64,000 bases of DNA from Zopfochytrium polystomum (taxonomy: Eukaryota; Chytridiomycota; Chytridiomycetes; Chytridiales; Chytridiaceae). The DNA lies in contig JAIVFJ010000251.1 of assembly GCA_025765615.1 (NCBI GenBank), positions 25,195 to 89,194 of the forward strand, in the 5' to 3' direction. The notes beneath the pieces are model-generated. The model saw only the letters and a program-made list of their open reading frames with translations. It had not been told where the DNA came from and did no database searches. Both the position numbers and the translations under genes were made by a program. Below are positions 45,205-57,000 of this stretch, piece after piece. Positions within the stretch are counted from its first letter, which is position 1; every line of letters begins with the position of its first letter.

Positions 45205-45555
45205 TGTCAGGAACATGGCAGGACAAGGCAAGGCATGGCAGACAAGGAACTGAGAGGAGTGATGATTGTATTGGAAACAATAATTCACTTGAGGGATGGG
45301 ACAGGTCCCCCATCCCTCTTTTATACCTTTTGAGAGTCTTCCTTGTCAAGACTCAAAGAATGTTCCAGAAAGACCAATTAGTCATACAATGATACCAATG
45401 ATACCAATGACAAGAACAAGACAAGTCAGGAAAGCAAAGAAGGTCCCAGAAGGTTCCACAAGGTTCCATGAAGGAATGTTCTAGAAGGTTCCAGAAGGTT
45501 CCATGAAGGAATGTTCTAGAAGGTTCCAGAGGTTTCCAGAGGGTGATTCATAACA
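45205..45555 (-). repeat. Family C LTR, solo or truncated element end
   Basis: 351 bp, TGTCAGGAAC...GATTCATAACA on the plus strand, that is a minus-orientation LTR; same family as 21984-22657. The bases on its two sides (GTGTT and CCAGT) do not match, so no simple target duplication is left. It contains a tandem duplication of a GAATGTTCTAGAAGGTTCC unit near 45473-45525. Confidence 0.85.
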
Positions 45556-47035
45556 CCAGTGCTCCAGTGTTTGCAGCATTATGGAGCGAAGAACAGTAAA
45601 GGGGTCCTTATCATCTCCTGCTCTTTGAACAACTGCATCGAATGTGCTGGTGATATTTCTGCTGCGCTTTTCAGCCTTTAATGCATACTTGACCATATAT
45701 TCAAACTCAGCCCTCACATCATTAATAATTTGGAGGTCCACATTTCCTCTCCAATGGTGAAGCTGTAGAGGACAATGTGGATTCATAAATGAATCATTTC
45801 TCTTGAGAACAATTTTTGCTGTGACCTTTCCAGAAACTTCTTCAAAAATTATGTGAGTGCTCTCACACACAGAGCAGGGAAATCCAAATCTACACCCATC
45901 CTGCCTCTCGGAATAGCAGTATCCATTAGGCCTTCAGACATGCTGCTGCGCACAGTTCCACAATTCTTCATAATCCTTGGCCATTTCTTCAGCTTGATCA
46001 AGTATCCCTGAAATCAACAGATGATGGAATATGGAACAGTGCCGTTTGGATTTTACACAGCCTGTCGTGGATTGTAGGCAGAGATGAGTGTGTCCACATG
46101 GTGGCAGACTGACTTTCTGGATCAAGATTCTCCACCTCCAGTGCTTCTGGATTGGCCAGTTTCTTGGCAGCTTCCCTTCCAGTCCACACTTCGCCGCATA
46201 GGTTCACAAGGTCAGGATCATTTGAAAGCTTGACAGCACCATGAGCATGAACTGTTATGCATGCCTGCCACTCATATCTATACCAAATCCAATCATTCTT
46301 CAAGTTTTTGAAAACAAAGCATCGACAAATGCTTCAAGGCGCTCTGTGAAATACCAATCCACAAGGTGTTGGCACTGAGAAACTTTGCAAAGCCCTCGCT
46401 GCAGAGGATGCAAGAAGCCCTGTTGGCAGCAAGTGATGCAAATCTGGGAGATGATTGTCTGCGTAGCTGAAAGTGAAGAAAGCAGTTGCTGCACCCTTCT
46501 GCTGAAAAGCAGCTTCCAAACCTTTCTGCCTGTTGTGCCAGTAGCTGTCAGAACCAGTAATATTGCCAGCATAAGCAGTTATTCTATGCATGATTCCAGC
46601 CTTAGCCTCTTCATCCTCCAATGCTGCCTGAAGCTCATCTAGAGGCAATGACTGAAGCAAATATGAAAAGTTAGTCAGAGAGAGCGAAACCTGCAGTGTA
46701 GGCTCGTCTGCCTCATGCCTCTCATTCTCATGCTGTGCAACTGCTTGGTTGTGCAGTGCAACTTCCTCTGCTGCAGCTTGTGCTTCACCATGAGCAAGTA
46801 CTTGAACATGAATGGGTGGATGAATTGGAGCTTGAGTTGCTGCTCCAACTGTAAGTCTTCTTTGTGCAGCGGCCCTTGACACTGCTTGGCGCAGTGCAGC
46901 ATCAGTGGCAGCTTGGACTTGAACAGCAGCCTCTCAATTGGCTTCCCTTTGTTCTTCAGTCCGCTTTGGTCTGCAAACTCTTGATCGTTTTGGACCCATT
47001 CTGTGTAGCAGGTTTTGTCGGCTTTCACCGTGATT
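45556..47035 (-). pseudogene. Helitron Rep (HUH endonuclease) domain, broken
   Basis: Pieces in three frames. 46334-46882 carries the Helitron-like N region (GSDSYWHNRQKGLE, FFTFSYADNHLPDLHHLLP). Around 46260 the HUH motif reads WQACITVHAHGAV. Near 45850-45910 comes the CRFGFP signature, then KRNDSFMNPHCPLQ and EYMVKYALKAEK with the YxxKY catalytic tyrosine pattern (about 45690). The frame is cut at 45556 by the LTR. Rep nicks and joins DNA ends in rolling-circle-like transposition; this copy cannot make an intact protein. Confidence 0.85.
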
Positions 47036-47210
47036 CCCAGTGTTTAGGATGAGGAAAAGTGCCAGAAAAAAAAAACAAAACAGAAAAAAGAAAGAAAGGA
47101 GGAAAGACAGCAGCTTCCCCTGCAAAAGCCCTCACCTCACTGCCTGCCCCACACTCCCCTGCGTGCCCTCACTCAAATACACAGCACTCTTTACTACACA
47201 GACACCATGT

Positions 47211-47260
<50 letters not shown>

Positions 47261-47640
47261 TCACTCACTCACTCACTCACATGCACAGATACTAGCCAGC
47301 AGCAGCACCAGCAGCCTGTGATTCAGGGAGAGCAGGCTGTGTTGGTGGTGGTGGCAGCAGCTGCAGACGACAACAGCAGACGATGACAACTGCTGTCGTT
47401 GGAATTTTTGCCTATTGTTTCTTATTGGTCGTTTCGCCTTTTTTCTATTTTTTCTACCCTTTTTTTCCCCTTTTTTTCCTTTTTTTTGTCCTTTCCTGTT
47501 TTCTAATTGTTTCTGACAAAACCCCTGAGCGAATTAATGATTGGTTCCCCTAATTCACTAATCAAAAAATGGGCCCTTGGGGATTCACGTGTAGGTTTGA
47601 ATCCTCCCCTGCTGCGCAGGTTCAGAACAAAAAGCCTGTT
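47036..47640. repeat. Microsatellite (AC)n/(ACTC)n and flanking unassigned DNA
   Basis: (CA)n from about 47212 to 47256 followed by ACTC repeats to 47280. Poly-T rich DNA at 47430-47490. A tRNA box-B-like GTAGGTTTGAATCCTCC occurs at about 47591 without a matching 5' half. Confidence 0.7.
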
Positions 47641-48110
47641 GCCTTTAGTTCAAACAAAGAGAGAGTCTTTGATTGAGAGATCGACAACAGCCCGTTGACT
47701 TTGCCAAATCATTAACCAAATATCATTTTAGTTGGCTCCGCCCCCCAGTGTGGGAGAGAGACAGAGAGAGAGGGGGAGAGAGAGAGAGAGACAGCGAGAC
47801 AGAGACAGAGAGAGAGACAGAGACGGAGAGACAGACAGAGACACAGACAGCCCGTTGACTGCCAGTCCAAGAGACAGGGAGGTAGACAGACAAGCTGTTG
47901 ACTGCCACTCTGATAGACAGACAACCCATTGACTAACTTCCTTTTTTGATTTTTCTGCTGAGTTGTGATTGGGCAACAAAGACAAAATATTAACCGCCCT
48001 GCTCCACTAATTGCAATTAGAAAAACTTTAGCCGCAAAGCCTTTTTTTTTATTATGTAGACTAGGGGATGCCTGTTGACTCATAAACAGTCCTTGCAGAA
48101 AAAAGAAAAA
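47640..48110 (-). repeat. GA-rich repeat, reverse copy of the 806-1345 module
   Basis: GACAGA/GAGA runs at about 47755-47860, several CCCGTTGACTGCC/CCATTGACTA units (47690, 47850, 47890, 47927), then CCCTGCTCCACTAATTGCAATTAG and TTTAGCCGCAAAGCC, which are the reverse of the module near 806-870 and 1276-1345. Confidence 0.7.
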
Positions 48111-48445
48111 AGAAAGAGGGAACAAAATTTTTTTGGTAAAAAGGTTGCATAGAGAGCTTGAGAAGCAGCATAGAATGAGTTACCACCAACTCCTTGTAAA
48201 CCACATTTCTTTTGTTGGTCCGCTTTTTCTGCATTGTGTCTTGCAGTTATTGTAAGATTTGCTGGGGCGTCACTCTTAAAAAAGGAACTTAAAACTGTCC
48301 AATCTTCCCACATATCCAGTCCAACCTTTTTCAAAGTCTGGCCTTGGGACTTGTTGATGGACATTGCAAAGGTGGGTCAAACAAGAAATTGCTTTCTGGT
48401 GAACTCAAAGGGAAATCCTGAATCACTGGGTTGCAAAGAGATTCA
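48110..48445 (-). pseudogene. Second Helitron helicase fragment
   Basis: On the minus strand FPFEFTRKQFLV, then PTFAMSINKSQGQTLKKVGL, matches the end of the Pif1-like helicase (motif VI) of Helitron proteins. It is a different copy from the one at 43519-44591 because that copy has its own motif VI. A TAG-type break separates the first two blocks. Nothing upstream to about 48800 is clearly helicase. Confidence 0.75.
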
Positions 48446-49911
48446 GGGAAGGAGGACTTTCTCTCCTTTCCTGCTGCCCACAACAACTTCACAGAGCAGC
48501 ATGCTGCGAACAGATTTTCCCTCCTACTGGTGAAACTTGTGTCTCCTGGAGAAAAGGTGATAAGAAAAAAGGAGAAAAACTGTAAGAAAAACAGAAAAAC
48601 CCGAAGACATCCAACACGAATCCACACAAAAGTCCTTTTCTCCTCGTTTGGTTGGCACTATGGCCTTTTTGCTGCAAAAAAAACTGTAAAAAATAATCGA
48701 ATGGGTGACACCCTTTGGATAGCACGTCGCAATTTTCGCCAACAACGTTAAGCCTTCTTGTACTACTTTCATGGATGCTACATGTCCGACCTGCTCCAAC
48801 AGCCTGCCTGCTATCTCATCTTTACGCATCTGTGTGAGACTGTGCTCTCTAAATCCTCACCCTGGGCTATGGGTGGCAAATAGAGCAATGGCCTAAATAC
48901 CAATCCTGAAAAGTGAAAAAGGGCAAAAAGGAGATGTCTAGGGGTCACTAGACAGGACAATGTATTTGGAGTCTTAAGAAGCCCAAGAAACACAAAGAAA
49001 CTCTCTTATTACACACAAAGAGAAGACTCTCACACTCAGACCAAAGGCAACTGTGAAAAGGTGGCACACTAGCAAAGAATGTGCAGGGTTCTCTGGTCCA
49101 TGACACAGAGTGGGCCCAATGGGAGGCAAAAGCCAAAGCCAAAGGGGACCGGGAAATCTGGTAACAATGCTGGAGGTGCAAGATGCAGCATGCTCCAGGG
49201 AGCGGCACTAAGTGCAGCACTCCAATCCAACTGAAGAAGACAAGAGAGTGGGGAGGAAAGTGGCCAGACCCCGGTCTGTTGGAGCCACCACCATGGAGCA
49301 AGGCTCCCTCTCTGTCAAAGACAAGCCCTAAGTTGGAGGGGGTTGGACACAGAGGGCAAACACAAGGAACAGTTAGTGTGCAGAGGTGTCTGTTGAATTA
49401 AATCAGAACTGTTTTCCACTTAACAGAACCAGACACAACTTGTCTCACTCCAAGGAGAAGTTCCAACTCAATCCAAGGAGGGGGCACACAAGGGTGGGAG
49501 ACAGTGGGACTCTTCTTACTTCATCCTACTAGGACACAGACATCTGCTTCACCAAGCCAGAGGAATTCCCTATCTTAGAAGCAAGGAAGGTTAACACCCA
49601 CTCCCTCACCCAAATGTGGCACCATGACATCACAGGCATTAATCTGAGAGAAAGAGGGTCTGAACCCAGTGAAGACCAGGCCCACCAGAGGCCACAGGAG
49701 CCAACAACCAGGGAGGAGGGGGCATACCTGAGAGACCGTTCCTGCAGCAGTACCTGACCAGACAGCTCATTCATATCCCCTTGAGAGACCTGGATTTGAC
49801 TAGATGTATTGACAGGAACCTAGAGGCACCACCACAGATTTACCCTCCATCCTTCCATCACCAAGTGGCTCCTACCCAGTCCAACCTAAGCAGCATGCAG
49901 AATTGGTGAGG

Positions 49912-49990
49912 TGCACTGGGGCTTGAACCCAGCACACTGCCATCATGGCCAAGAGGACTTCAACCTCCTGTCACACACCAGGGGACTGCC
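49912..49990 (-). other. tRNA-like relic (perfect T arm)
   Basis: On the minus strand CTGGGTTCAAGCCCCAG forms a perfect 5-bp T stem with a canonical loop and box B, followed by TGCACC that could pair with a GGTGGCA about 80 nt upstream. The anticodon region GGAGGTTGAAGTCCTCT can fold but leaves an irregular long variable region. It is not a convincing functional tRNA; a tRNA-derived SINE or pseudogene is likely. Confidence 0.35.
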
Positions 49991-50682
49991 ACCCCCAGCT
50001 CTACATACAGTCAGGAAGAAAAGGGCAGGCAAGGGACTTCAGGCACAGGTTCTCACAGTCAACAAGATGGGGGGCAGCTGCTTAAATAGGAAAGGGTTGG
50101 AATCAGCAGGGTGAAGGAAGAAGGAAGGGAAAAGAGGGGAAAACATATACAAAAGAACAAAACAATAAATAAAACAGCAAAGAAGAGAGAGGAGGAGTGA
50201 GTCACCAAACAATGGGGCTGAGCCATCAAACAAGGAAGACAGCTCAGAAAATCATGGAGCATTTCTTGGCATCAGCTGCCAAGAAAGATGGAGGAGATGG
50301 AGAGAGCTGGTTGGTGCAAAGAGGAAGACAGTCACTCTCAGCCACACAAGAAAGAAAAGACACAGACAGAGACAACAAGGAATAAATAAAAGAGAAAACA
50401 GGAAAAACAGGAAAAACAGGATAAATTACTAATTGGAAAAATAAGTAAAAATCACCAATGAAAAGATAAAGAAAAACCCTGTGATCTCATACCCTTTTAT
50501 GAGGTATTACATCATGGTAGCAGGTGGTAGGGCTTGTTAGCTCTGCCATCATCTTGTTAACTCTGTCCATCTGGGCTTAGCACTTCTCCCACAGAAGTGT
50601 TTCAGTCCTAAGTCATTTCCAAAAGTGAGGGGCCATTGGCCAGGCATAGTAGGACTTTGCATTTCTGCCCAGTCTGTCAACT

Positions 50683-50747
50683 AGCATGTCTCGAACTTGG
50701 CACCTTCCCAATTGAAGGGAGCGCTCTAACCACTGAGCAAGGGAACC
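50683..50747 (-). other. tRNA-like relic next to the Ty3 element end
   Basis: On the minus strand GGTTCCC then TTGCTCAGTGGTTAGAGC gives a good D arm with box A, an anticodon-like CTCCCTTCAATTGGGAA hairpin and GTTCGAGAC matching box B, with normal spacing. T-stem pairing and the 3' acceptor strand are lacking. Probably a tRNA pseudogene or SINE head. Confidence 0.4.
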
Positions 50748-50748
50748 T

Positions 50749-51023
50749 TGTATCAGCAATCAGAATCAAGACTGAGTCTTTCTGTCTGCAACATCGCCAA
50801 TAATAAGTAATAATAGTAGAGCTCAGAGGCAGACATACAGAGCCAGTCAAAGGCCGTATGGAAACCCAATAAATAATAAGAGAGTAGGAATCCAAGCCTA
50901 GTCACGTTTTGCCAGCAAAACGCGGGTCGAGACGGGGTGGTAATCCTCACAATTACCAGTTAAAAAGTGGGTATACACTTAATTTATTTGAGGTCACAGG
51001 CTTGACAGCCTGTCGTCCTCACA
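50749..51023 (-). repeat. Putative 3' LTR of the large Ty3 element
   Basis: Minus strand, 77 bp after the polyprotein stop: a purine-rich AAAAAAGAGGTAC then TGTGAGGACGACAGG, and a possible end CTGATACA at 50749, giving TGT...ACA ends and about 275 bp. The partner LTR is not in the window, so neither the limits nor the identity are proven. Confidence 0.4.
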
Positions 51024-51099
51024 GTACCTCTTTTTTATTATCGCAGCCATAGATGCGACAAAAGAAAGGTTGTTGCAAAGTCATTCGCGGGTCCAAGGG

Positions 51100-54000
51100 T
51101 TACTTGGTTTTCTGCAGGCGGGCGCTTCTTCGCGTTCCGGTTGCAGGGAGTGGGATTGGTGTGACGGGCTGTTTCGGAATGCTCGTCGGTTTTGCAAGAG
51201 TTTCTGCAGTTGCAGGCTCTTTGCCTTTTGTAGTTGAAGCACGTGCGCGCTTCGCTGGTCGGATTGCAAGGAATTCCTCGCGTTTCTTAAACTCGCCTGG
51301 GTCGTTGTCTTTCACAAGATCCCAGTAGTCTTGGATAGCTTTTGGATGTAAGTCTTCCTCAAGCTGGTTCCAATCATGTTTGGAGGAATATCCTAACCAC
51401 TTAGTCAGATATATGTATTTCTCACCATCAAATGTGTGAGATTTAATCCGCTCGATTTGGTACTCAATATCGGCAGGATCTGCTTCATCCTCTTCAGGCT
51501 CAAAGTATCGTCTGACAAATTCAGGATGGATTCCAGGAGCCATCATTGTCTTGGAAGAAGGCTGGCGGTGTCGCTTTTTCGCTGTGCGCCATTGTTCAAG
51601 TTCTTCGTCATAGGTTGCACCAGCGAGATCTGCTGCTTCTTCTGCAGAGTCAGCAGGAAGTCGCTCAGTGTATGGTCGCAGTCGTGAGACATGCACGGTC
51701 CTGGTCACAATCTGGTTTCCAGGGAATGCCTCAACAATAGTATATTGAGCTTCAGAGTCTTTGCCGGTTATTGCAATGACTCGTACAGGGCCAACCCAAC
51801 GGAACATGAGTGAACGGTTCTTGTCGTTAAGTTTGCCAGGATTATCAAGAGGAACAGAAAGCCACGCTCTCTGCCCAAGTTGAATCTTATGTGCTTCCTT
51901 GTCTTTATCAAGCGAAACTTTTTGCAAAAGGTTATGGTGTTCTTTTGCACGTGTCATGACAGCTTGCTGCGCAGCAGCGAGTTTGTCAACAACCTCAGCT
52001 ACGTAGGGTTCTGTCAGGATTAGTTCTGAGTTCATCGATTCTTCTGAGTCAATTAGAGGCAACTCAAAGAGAATTGGAGCAGAGGCTCCAGCCCACAGTG
52101 GGAGAGCTGGTGCGAGAGTTTCGAGTGAAGGCGGCGTGAACAAGTTCAGGGTGACCTGGCGTCCTGTCTTGTTGACATAAACATACAACATCTCTCCGTT
52201 TCTTGACAAAACAGTGAGTCCGCGTTTATAAGTAGTGACTGCAACTGAATGCAGTAAGTGTTCAGGGCAAATGAGATTGCGTGGCCCATACACATAACAG
52301 GCAGAACGGTCAGCAAAAACCTGGGACGCAGCCAGAGCTGTTGTCATTCCACTAGGATTCAGTGAACTTCGCAGAAAATAAGGGAACTTTATATGTTCTG
52401 GTCGGCGACCTGGAATAGCAGGAGGCCGCTCATGAAATATGTAAAGGACATCAATGGAGTATCTGAAGATAAACTCACTCAGCACTTCATGAAGGGGATA
52501 CTCTGTCGGAAAGGGCCAGAGTTTCATTGGCAGATACTGACGGAATGTGAGTCTGGGGTTAGTTGTTCTCAGAAACACAATCCGCAGTTGTGAAGAAGAA
52601 GGCACTGGGTCTTTAGAGAAGAGCGGAAGTGCTTTCTTAGGGTACACTGCTTTTGTTGTAAGTGTCTCAGGCTCAGAGCTCTGGGACTTGAATTTGAGGC
52701 CCAGTGTGGGAAACACGTCATCATCTAACAACAAAGTTTCAGTGCTGGGTTCTCCATCCTCATCTTCAGGATAAAGAGCTTTTTCCTCTTCACTCAGGGG
52801 ATCATCTCTGTCTACTCCAGAAAACATGTCAATAGGGAGTCGACAGTCACGTCCGTGCATCAGGAAAAACGGCGTTTCTCCGGTTAGCGGGTGAACGTGG
52901 GTCCTATATGCAAATAGGACATATGGGAGAACAGACGGCCAGTCATTGTGGGTCGTCTGATCAATGAAAGACCTAATCATAGTCTTCAAACTTTTAATGG
53001 AGCGTTCTACAGCACCATTTGCTCGAGGCCATCGTGGCGACGAGAAAGTTTTCTTGGTTCCAAGTGCTTTACATAGGGCAGAAAGCAAGTCGCTGGGAAA
53101 CGGCTGACCTCTGTCAGAGTGAAGGAAAACAGGAACCCCATGTCTGCAGAACACTTGCTCTACTAAAGCGCGTGTGGTGGTTTCTGCGGTGATGTCTGTG
53201 ATGGGGACTGCTTCAACCCAACGGGTGAAGTAATCTATCACAATCATAATGTAGTGGTAACCTTCGGGAGTCTTTTTGAAAGGACCTGCAAAGTCAACAG
53301 CTACACGTTCCCAGGGATACATTCCAATGGGGACAGGATGCAGAACTCCAGATCGAGAGGGCACTGGCTTGCTTTTCTGGCAAGTTTCGCAACTTGCAAT
53401 ATGGTTGCGGAGGTCTCTACCCATTGTTGGCCAGTAGAAACGTTCAGCAAGATTATCAAATACTTTCTTGGCACCAAGGTGTCCAGAGAGGAGGTCATCG
53501 TGGACAAGTCTAAGGACATCTCTCCTTAAATTGTCAGGGACACATATGGCAAGTCGTAGCGGGGCCCTCTTCATCATGAAAGAGTATGAGTCTCTCACAG
53601 CATGGAGAACTCCACGTCGTATCACCGTCATGGCTGCTCTCTGAGTCATGGTACGAGGAGAAATACCTTCAGGGAGAGTACCATCTCTTCTAAAGCGAAG
53701 GATAGGTCCGAAGTAAGGGTCTTTGTTCTGGAGATAACTCAGAGCTCGTGGGTTATCTAAAACTTGAACCTCAGATGGGAAGCTCTCATGTAGGGCTTCC
53801 AGTGTTGCATCTGTTATGACAGTAGGTACACTATCTTCACCAGGCATATCAATTGTCATATCAAGCGGTGAGATGGCGTCAGTAATCTCCTGTTCTGTCG
53901 GAACAGTAGGCACAAGATTGCTGAGGTTTGTAAGCAGCTTGATGCGATAATGATCGCTTATGGCAAGCCCATCAAATGAGGGATGGTCTGTGTGAATTTG

Positions 54001-57000
54001 GACACTATATCTAGAAGGGTCAATGTCGTTACTCACAAGGAAATAATCTACTCGTAGCAGGGGGATCCATTCACCCGAACAAGAGGACTTCATAGTCCAA
54101 GTAAGTCCACGGGATGAAGGGAATGTACGTCGAAACGCGTCGACATAGCCAGATGCTAAGAATCTGTCAAACCACTGTCTCTCGCTCTCTAAGAGGCCAG
54201 GGAAAGTGGCATGCTCTCTCTTCAGGCGAAGGCGAAGAGAGTGGTCGACATCAAGGTCAGCATGCGCAATGTTCAAGTCTCCAGCCACAATGATGGTAAA
54301 TCCTTGCAGTCGGAGGGCTGAACAGTTTTGCATAATTTCTTCAAGGAAATTCATCTTGTAGGGTTGTCGGGATCCAGTCTCATCCGCGAAGCTGCTTGGA
54401 GCATAAACATTGAGGATTGCAAAGGGTCCAACAAGTAGAACAACAACACGTCCTTCTCTGGTGTGTTGAGGGTCTCCTAAGAAGGTGAATTCTCTACCGT
54501 TCAATTCAGAACGGTAAAAGGTGGCGACGCCATTACTTCCAGTTCTAGGATCGCAAAGCAAGCACTTCCATCCTTTAATCTGGCATAACTCATCAACAAG
54601 TTTCTGGCGTTTTAGGCCAAGACGGGTTTCTTGCAAACAAACAATACAGGAAGATTGGGAGTTGAGGAAGTCCTCAAACCGTTTTGCAGGGTCGGTTTGC
54701 TGTGCAAAGGCGACACCAGATTTATGAGCGACTCTAAGCCAGGAATACAAACCATTAACATTCCAGGAGGAGATGTTAAAAGTAGACACCCATTTAGGCC
54801 GTTCGTAAACTTCTACTACAGCAGGCTCATGCCGTCGTAGGAGATGGTGGCGGAGTATATCTTTCCGAATTGTGGGGTCAAAGAGAGATACTTCGCGCAA
54901 TGGTTTAGCTTCATCTCCTGAGTCCAACATGTTGGTCTCAGGGTCCAATTCATTGTCGGTAGCAGGGGCTACCTCTTTTTTCGCTGTGTCTCCATTATCA
55001 GAGGGAACCACAGGTTGAATGGTATCTGTCTGAGTTGCAGCTTCATCAGTGAAAACTAAGCGTTTCTCTTTACGGGCAGCAGGTCCAAGAAAAACATGTG
55101 AGAGAGCATCAGCAACGACGTTCTGTTTTCCTGACACATGAACAAGTTCGATGTCATAGTCAGAAAGCGCATAGGCCCATCGTGCAAAACGGCCAGTCAG
55201 AGGTCCTTTCTTAAACAGCTGGATGAGAGGTGCGTGATCAGTTTCAATAATCACAGGGCGGTTGAAGATGTATCGTTCAAACGTGTTGACAGCCCATACT
55301 ATGGCAAGTCCTTCACGATCGTGAGTCCAATAGCGCGTTTCTGCGTCACTTAGAACTCTTGATGCAAATCCAACGGGTTTCCGTTTCTCACGGTTATGTG
55401 GGTCATCAGGGTCCACAACGTATAGTGCAGCACCAAGGGCATAACCAGAGGCGTCACACTCAATGAGCAACTTATCATTGGGACCAGGAGTCACAAGAAT
55501 GATATCTCGTTTCAGCTCATGGCGCAGGTTGTTGAAGGCTTCTTCCTGAAAGGGCCCCCAAACAAAAGGGTTCTTTCCAGAAAGGAGGTTATACAGCGGT
55601 TTAGCTTTCTCAGAGAAATTCTGGATAAAACGCTTAAAGTAATTCGCAAATCCAAGAAACTGTTGCAGCTGGTTAAGCGTCCGTGGTGTCGGGTACTCGT
55701 CCAGGCTAACAGTCTTCGAGGGGTCTTTACGCAGTCCTTCCTTGGAGATACGATGTCCAAGGAACGGGAGATCCAGGTGAAAGAGATTGCACTTAGAGGG
55801 TTTCAGCTTAAGATTGTATTCGCTGAAGCGGGAGAAAACACTTTCAAGGTGTGCGAAATGTTCGTCAATGGAGTTTGAGTAAACTACAACATCGTCGACA
55901 TAAACCATACAATATAACCACTTAATTCCAGCAAGGACGCGATCCATTGCTCTCTGAAAGGTCGGAGGGCTGTTACAAAGTCCAAACGGCATAACGTTGA
56001 ACTCGTGAAGTCCTTGTGAGGAGATGAAGGCGGTCTTATGACGGTCTTCTTCAGCAACAGGAATCTGCCAGAATCCACTAAGTAAATCCATAGCGCTGAA
56101 CACATATTTATTACTAATTGCATCAAAAACCTCCTCTATTCGTGGGAGCGGATAGCGGTCTTTGATGGTGATTTCGTTAACTTTACGAAAGTCAGCACAG
56201 AAACGCCACGAGCCATCAGGTTTCTTTGCTAAAACAACAGGAGCAGCAAACGGGGATTTGCTTTCACGAATCACGTTAGCTTCCTTCATTTTTTGAATAT
56301 GTTCGCGTAACACTTCAGTTCTGCCAAGGCCCTCAGGGTAAGGGTTGCTTGCAGGAATGCGCGCACCTTCTTGGAGTTTGATAGTGTGCGGTGGTGGAAA
56401 CTTCTTTCCAGTAATTTTACCAGGTCGGAAGATATCGATATAGCGATATACTAAATTTTTGAGGCGAGCTACAACGTCGTCACCAAAAGTCTTAGCAATA
56501 TGCTCTGTTTTCAGTTTGGCCCAGATCTCATCATCAGTCATCTGGGACTCAGGTGGGAGATATTCCAGTTTATCTCCTTGTGTTGTATCACGACGAGGCA
56601 TATCTGCTACAGGAGTAGCTACAGCTTCAATATTGTCCTCATTTACAAGTGTTTCTTCTGAATCTGATTCAAAAAGACATTCTATCTTAGCCATTTCTTC
56701 AAAAGAGGGCGGTACAATAGAATCGGGGAAGGTCTCCACTGAGCCTTGTGTCGTATATCCTCTTCCTGCATCAGGGAAGCGGGGATAGAAAGATGTACAG
56801 GATTTGTCTACATCATCAAGGGCAGAGAGGAAAGATTCTGTATCTGCTGGGTTGTGACAATGGGCAATATTCACCATAGTCAGTAGTTGTTCCGGCTCTT
56901 CATGGAGCGTATCAGGCACGTCAATGATGTAAGATCCTGGATCAGGCGGTACATCAAGGAAATGGGCGACACAAGTTCCTTTCTTTAGAGACACTGGTTT

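Larger units (their letters stand above)
48446..50748. other. Unassigned repeat-like DNA
   Basis: No frame above about 110 codons and none with a recognisable domain. Two tRNA-like stretches on the minus strand are listed separately. Purine-rich runs near 50100-50180 and 50390-50470. Confidence 0.4.
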
